A stretch of DNA of 5,936 nt from an uncultured delta proteobacterium (lineage in GTDB: Bacteria > Myxococcota_A > Polyangia > Polyangiales > Polyangiaceae). The notes under the pieces are model-generated. The model ran no database searches. It was given only the letters and a program-made list of their open reading frames with translations, and was not told where the DNA came from. Shown here piece by piece: positions 5,540 through 5,936 of the stretch. Both the position numbers and the translations under genes were made by a program. Each line of letters opens with the position of its first letter. The stretch's first letter is position 1. The stretch spans positions 1-5,936 of the forward strand of contig CAITLX010000029.1 of assembly GCA_903893335.1 (NCBI GenBank), written 5' to 3'.

Positions 5540-5839
5540 TTGGCCGCGATCGATCCGCCGCGCGACCTCACGCTGCCCGAGCCGGGCTCGCGCACGGCGC
5601 GCCAGGTGCTCTCGCGCGCGCTCGGTCGCCTGCCGCCCGACCTCTGCGCGCTCTCGCCGCGCCTCGCGCTCACCGAGGCGCGAGCGCGCGACCTCGAGCG
5701 CGTGACCTGCGAGGTGAACCTCGTACCGCCCAACCCCGGTTCGCTCGCCTTCCACCACCGGCTGGGCTTCGAGCGCATGGGCGAGCTCCAGCACATCCCC
5801 GGCGAGAAGGAGGTCGCCATGCTGGTTGCGACGGCGTGA
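5540..5839 (+). CDS. Truncated GNAT acetyltransferase-like ORF (C-terminal part only)
   Basis: Read from TTG 5540, this is 99 codons. Residues 55-82 (VTCEVNLVPPNPGSLAFHHRLGFERMGE) are the C-terminal GNAT region in which the CEVN strand and the NP-S-FHxxLGF helix and strand recur, as in COG3818-like acetyltransferases. GNAT enzymes transfer acetyl groups from acetyl-CoA, but the motif A loop (R/QxxGxG/A) that binds CoA, and the strands before it, are absent. Residues 1-50 resemble nothing I know. Third positions are G/C-rich along the whole frame and no stop or frameshift interrupts it, so it may be a gene remnant or a fusion of a foreign 5' part to a GNAT tail. The upstream 300 bases are the divergent gene, so the missing half is not hidden in another frame. 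The start is uncertain because no ATG or GTG lies in this frame nearby. Catalytic activity is unlikely. Confidence 0.5.
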   Translation: MAAIDPPRDLTLPEPGSRTARQVLSRALGRLPPDLCALSPRLALTEARARDLERVTCEVNLVPPNPGSLAFHHRLGFERMGELQHIPGEKEVAMLVATA

Positions 5840-5936
5840 AAGTCGAACCGATCGTCGAGAAGCGCTGCGGGACGATCGAGCCGCCATCGGCCCGCCCCTC
5901 CTCACGAGCAGCCGCGATCTCACCACCCGCCGGGCC
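5836..5936 (+). CDS. Possible start of a further gene, running off the window (doubtful)
   Basis: A GTG at 5836 overlaps the GNAT stop in a GTGA junction like those at 39 and 1889, and its frame stays open to the window end (MKVEPIVEKRCGTIEPP...). The first 16 codons look coding. After that several codons end in A (CCA, TCA, CGA, GCA), unlike every solid gene here, and the peptide has no motif. It could equally be non-coding sequence after the GNAT ORF. It is listed only because of the junction. Confidence 0.18.
   Translation, partial: MKVEPIVEKRCGTIEPPSARPSSRAAAISPPAG
5849..5878. repeat. Inverted repeat downstream of the GNAT ORF
   Basis: CGATCGTC (5849-5856) and GACGATCG (5871-5878) are exact reverse complements, separated by 14 bases that include the palindrome AGCGCT. 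The RNA could form an 8-bp stem 9 bases after the GNAT stop. There is no following T-tract, so intrinsic termination is uncertain; a protein-binding site or chance are alternatives. If the doubtful ORF at 5836 were real, this repeat would lie inside it. Confidence 0.45.

Noticed and set aside
3629..5839. A 736-codon plus-strand frame ending in the GNAT tail
   Set aside because: Over 3629-5520 it overlaps the flavoprotein and the minus-strand gene in the wrong frame. Only the part from 5540 on looks like a coding unit.
5525..5926. A minus-strand ORF opposite the GNAT tail, with GAGGAGGGG ahead of an in-frame ATG (codon at 5889-5891)
   Set aside because: The Shine-Dalgarno-like run is attractive, but the product is Arg/Ser-rich without motifs and lies antisense to the recognisable GNAT signature.

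Overview
The window is extremely G+C-rich (roughly three quarters G+C by eye). Third codon positions are almost always G or C, most genes start with GTG, and genes are packed with 1-4 base overlaps. Together with the gene types this fits a large-genome myxobacterium (Myxococcota, perhaps Polyangia/Sandaracinaceae-like). That is an inference from composition and style, since no rRNA or marker gene is present.

Layout. (1) 1-42 holds the last 13 codons of an unidentified gene, joined by a GTGA overlap to (2) 39-1226, a MacB/FtsX-type ABC transporter permease. (3) After an 84-base spacer with a hairpin and a promoter-like element comes a tight four-gene plus-strand block: a divergent GTP cyclohydrolase I (1311-1892), a short-chain dehydrogenase/reductase (1889-2572), a stand-alone LON substrate-binding-domain protein (2572-3234) and a Rieske [2Fe-2S] ferredoxin-like protein (3236-3577). 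The successive joins are a 4-base overlap, a 1-base overlap and a 1-base gap. (4) After 88 bases comes a geranylgeranyl-reductase-like FAD oxidoreductase (3666-4964), perhaps the last gene of the same operon or under its own start. (5) It converges, with 2 bases between stops, on a minus-strand exported or lipoprotein-like gene of unknown function (4967-5494). (6) A 45-base divergent intergenic region separates that gene from a plus-strand ORF (5540-5839) that encodes only the C-terminal part of a GNAT acetyltransferase. The last 97 bases hold an inverted repeat and a doubtful ORF start.

How the genes may work together: FolE makes dihydroneopterin triphosphate from GTP in the usual family, and the coupled SDR could be a pterin or other carbonyl reductase. 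The Rieske protein and flavoprotein look like a redox pair. The LON-domain protein has no obvious catalytic role. A link between the pterin-type and the redox genes is only suggested by operon structure.

Most notable points: the FolE homologue has changed active-site positions (CPHH instead of CEHH, with basic triphosphate-contact positions lost); four genes that follow a spacer carry a TA-containing -10-like element at nearly the same distance (7-9 bases) from the start codon, suggesting leaderless or very short-leader transcription; and the GNAT ORF lacks its acetyl-CoA-binding half. I see no CRISPR array, tRNA, rRNA, insertion sequence or phage gene.
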